Shown: piece by piece, positions 63,920 to 64,000 of the stretch
Position numbering within the stretch: the stretch's first letter is position 1
Layout of the letters: every line of letters begins with the position of its first letter
NCBI RefSeq assembly: GCF_910596095.1
Contig: NC_056536.1
Location: 15,456,791-15,520,790 of the forward strand
Direction of reading: 5' to 3'
Source of the DNA: Thunnus maccoyii
Taxonomy: Eukaryota > Chordata > Actinopteri > Scombriformes > Scombridae
DNA length: 64,000 nt
Notes under the pieces: generated by a model
Databases searched by the model: none
The model's input: the letters and a program-made list of their open reading frames with translations, nothing else
What the model was told of the DNA's origin: nothing
Program-made: the position numbers and the translations under genes

Positions 63920-64000
63920 AACAAATAACTTCAAATAATGTCACTGTTTCATGTTTACCAAAATACTTAGACCATATCACTGTTGTTTGGTACCACAAAG
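63920..64000 (+). other. Start of the hsp70 3' UTR
   Basis: Eighty-one bases after the stop, AT-rich, cut by the window edge. No poly(A) signal yet seen. Confidence 0.7.

Overview
The window is nuclear DNA from a ray-finned fish, most likely a teleost. The genes are split into many small exons with GT-AG introns and encode vertebrate-type proteins. Introns and gaps hold CA/GT microsatellites and short terminal-inverted-repeat elements of kinds I recall from fish genomes. There is no sign of operons, CRISPR, phage or a plasmid. No unknown biological system stands out; the window is a gene-rich chromosomal segment with a varied set of decayed transposons.

Layout. 1-1554 (minus): 5' part of an ataxin-7-like gene (atxn7l2), running off the left edge. 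4523-6747 (minus): a complete synaptophysin-family gene (sypl2-like). 6748-12656: gene-free DNA rich in repeats. 12657-27428 (plus): complete sortilin gene (sort1), 20 coding exons predicting 823 aa, with several transposon relics in its introns. 27429-30955: sort1 3' untranslated region and a repeat. 30956-32700 (minus): neugrin (ngrn), three exons, with a foldback element in intron 1. 33058-36135: decayed pieces of L1-like LINEs in both orientations. 36290-41752 (plus): nfya, the CCAAT-binding subunit of NF-Y, nine coding exons. 44848-59534 (plus): ahcyl1 (IRBIT-like), 17 coding exons. 61248-63919 (plus): an inducible-type hsp70 with an uninterrupted ORF, a TATA box, heat-shock elements and an intron in its 5' leader.

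Synteny. From memory, atxn7l2, sypl2, sort1 and ahcyl1 have human orthologues clustered at 1p13.3, and the first three keep matching relative orientations here. PSMA5, which lies between SORT1 and SYPL2 in human, is not visible. ngrn, nfya and hsp70 have human relatives on other chromosomes, so the right half looks rearranged relative to mammals.

The genes do not form one pathway: SAGA chromatin regulation, membrane-vesicle tetraspan protein, Golgi/endosome sorting, mitochondrial rRNA/translation, CCAAT-box transcription, IP3-receptor/ion-transport regulation and protein folding. One loose link is that the sort1, nfya and ahcyl1 promoter regions all carry CCAAT pentamers, the NF-Y binding site. 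Exon boundaries were set by hand from splice motifs, reading-frame continuity and remembered family sequences, and none has been checked against transcripts.
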